Shown here piece by piece: positions 5,889 to 6,043 of a DNA stretch of 6,043 bases (within the stretch, counting starts at the first letter, position 1; each line of letters opens with the position of its first letter). The notes under the pieces were generated by a model. The model saw nothing but the letters and a program-made list of their open reading frames with translations. It was not told the DNA's origin and ran no database searches. The stretch is taken from positions 1-6,043 of the forward strand of contig CALGAG010000144.1 of the NCBI GenBank assembly GCA_937951995.1, given 5' to 3'. Source of the stretch: an uncultured Bacillota bacterium. Its GTDB lineage: Bacteria > Bacillota > Clostridia > Tissierellales > Tissierellaceae. A program made the position numbers and the translations under genes.

Positions 5889-6043
5889 ATGATAAAGGTA
5901 CAGCCAAAATTCAAAGGTGAAAGCAAGGGACATTATTCCCCTGGAATAATTTCAAACGGGATGCTTTATGTCTCGGGGCAGCTATCAGTAGACCCTGACA
6001 CTAGGGAACTTCCTACCGGTGGAGTGAAAGACCATGCAAGACA
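5889..6043 (+). CDS. RidA family (YjgF/YER057c/UK114) protein, 3'-truncated by the window edge
   Basis: The first 51 residues are visible, of about 125 expected. They show the RidA N-terminal pattern YSPGIISNGMLYVSGQLSVD (residues 16-35), followed by a turn (PDTRELPTGG) and the start of the helix (VKDHAR). RidA proteins are small cytosolic trimers. They hydrolyse reactive enamine/imine intermediates, such as 2-aminoacrylate made by PLP enzymes, to the keto acid and ammonia. The catalytic arginine (near position 105 in E. coli RidA) lies beyond the window, so active RidA versus a Rid paralogue cannot be judged. The ATG at 5889 has a good SD. It sits 18 bases behind the peptidase and so appears to be in the same operon, though a functional link to DNA repair is not evident. 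Confidence 0.9.
   Translation, partial: MIKVQPKFKGESKGHYSPGIISNGMLYVSGQLSVDPDTRELPTGGVKDHAR

Overview
The window looks like a piece of chromosome from an anaerobic, moderately AT-rich Firmicute, probably a clostridial (Clostridia/Tissierellia-like) organism. Four things point there: a tungsten/molybdopterin aldehyde:ferredoxin oxidoreductase, strong AGGAGG-type ribosome binding sites, heavy use of AGG/AGA and ATA codons, and tight co-directional packing with stop/start overlaps. The genus cannot be fixed from this sequence. All genes lie on the + strand, and I see no RNA gene, CRISPR array, insertion sequence or phage gene.

Region 1 (1-1566) is the end of a metabolic unit. It holds the C-terminal three quarters of an aldehyde ferredoxin oxidoreductase (AOR) family protein. 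This is joined by a one-base TAATG overlap to a 65-residue MoaD/ThiS-like sulfur carrier ending in Gly-Gly. The carrier plausibly supplies sulfur for the AOR's pterin dithiolene cofactor. A hairpin with a GCAA loop and T-tract closes the unit at 1535-1566.

Region 2 (about 1567-6043) is a second unit of four genes. A Mre11/SbcD/YhaO-like metallophosphoesterase (GTG start at 1640, not the longer open frame) overlaps by four bases with an 809-residue Rad50/SbcC/YhaN-like ATPase. Two bases later comes a YgjP/DUF45 (SprT-like) zinc metallopeptidase, and 18 bases after that a RidA (YjgF/YER057c/UK114) enamine/imine deaminase, cut by the window end.

The most interesting part is the nuclease-ATPase-protease trio. 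The ATPase has no CXXC zinc hook. A compact segment rich in predicted beta strands sits mid-coil where a hook would be, and the usual H-loop histidine seems to be missing. A DNA-end-processing nuclease next to an SprT-like protease suggests, as a hypothesis only, a compact module for clearing protein-blocked or cross-linked DNA ends. The individual families are known. Whether the combination is a functional system is not shown by the sequence.
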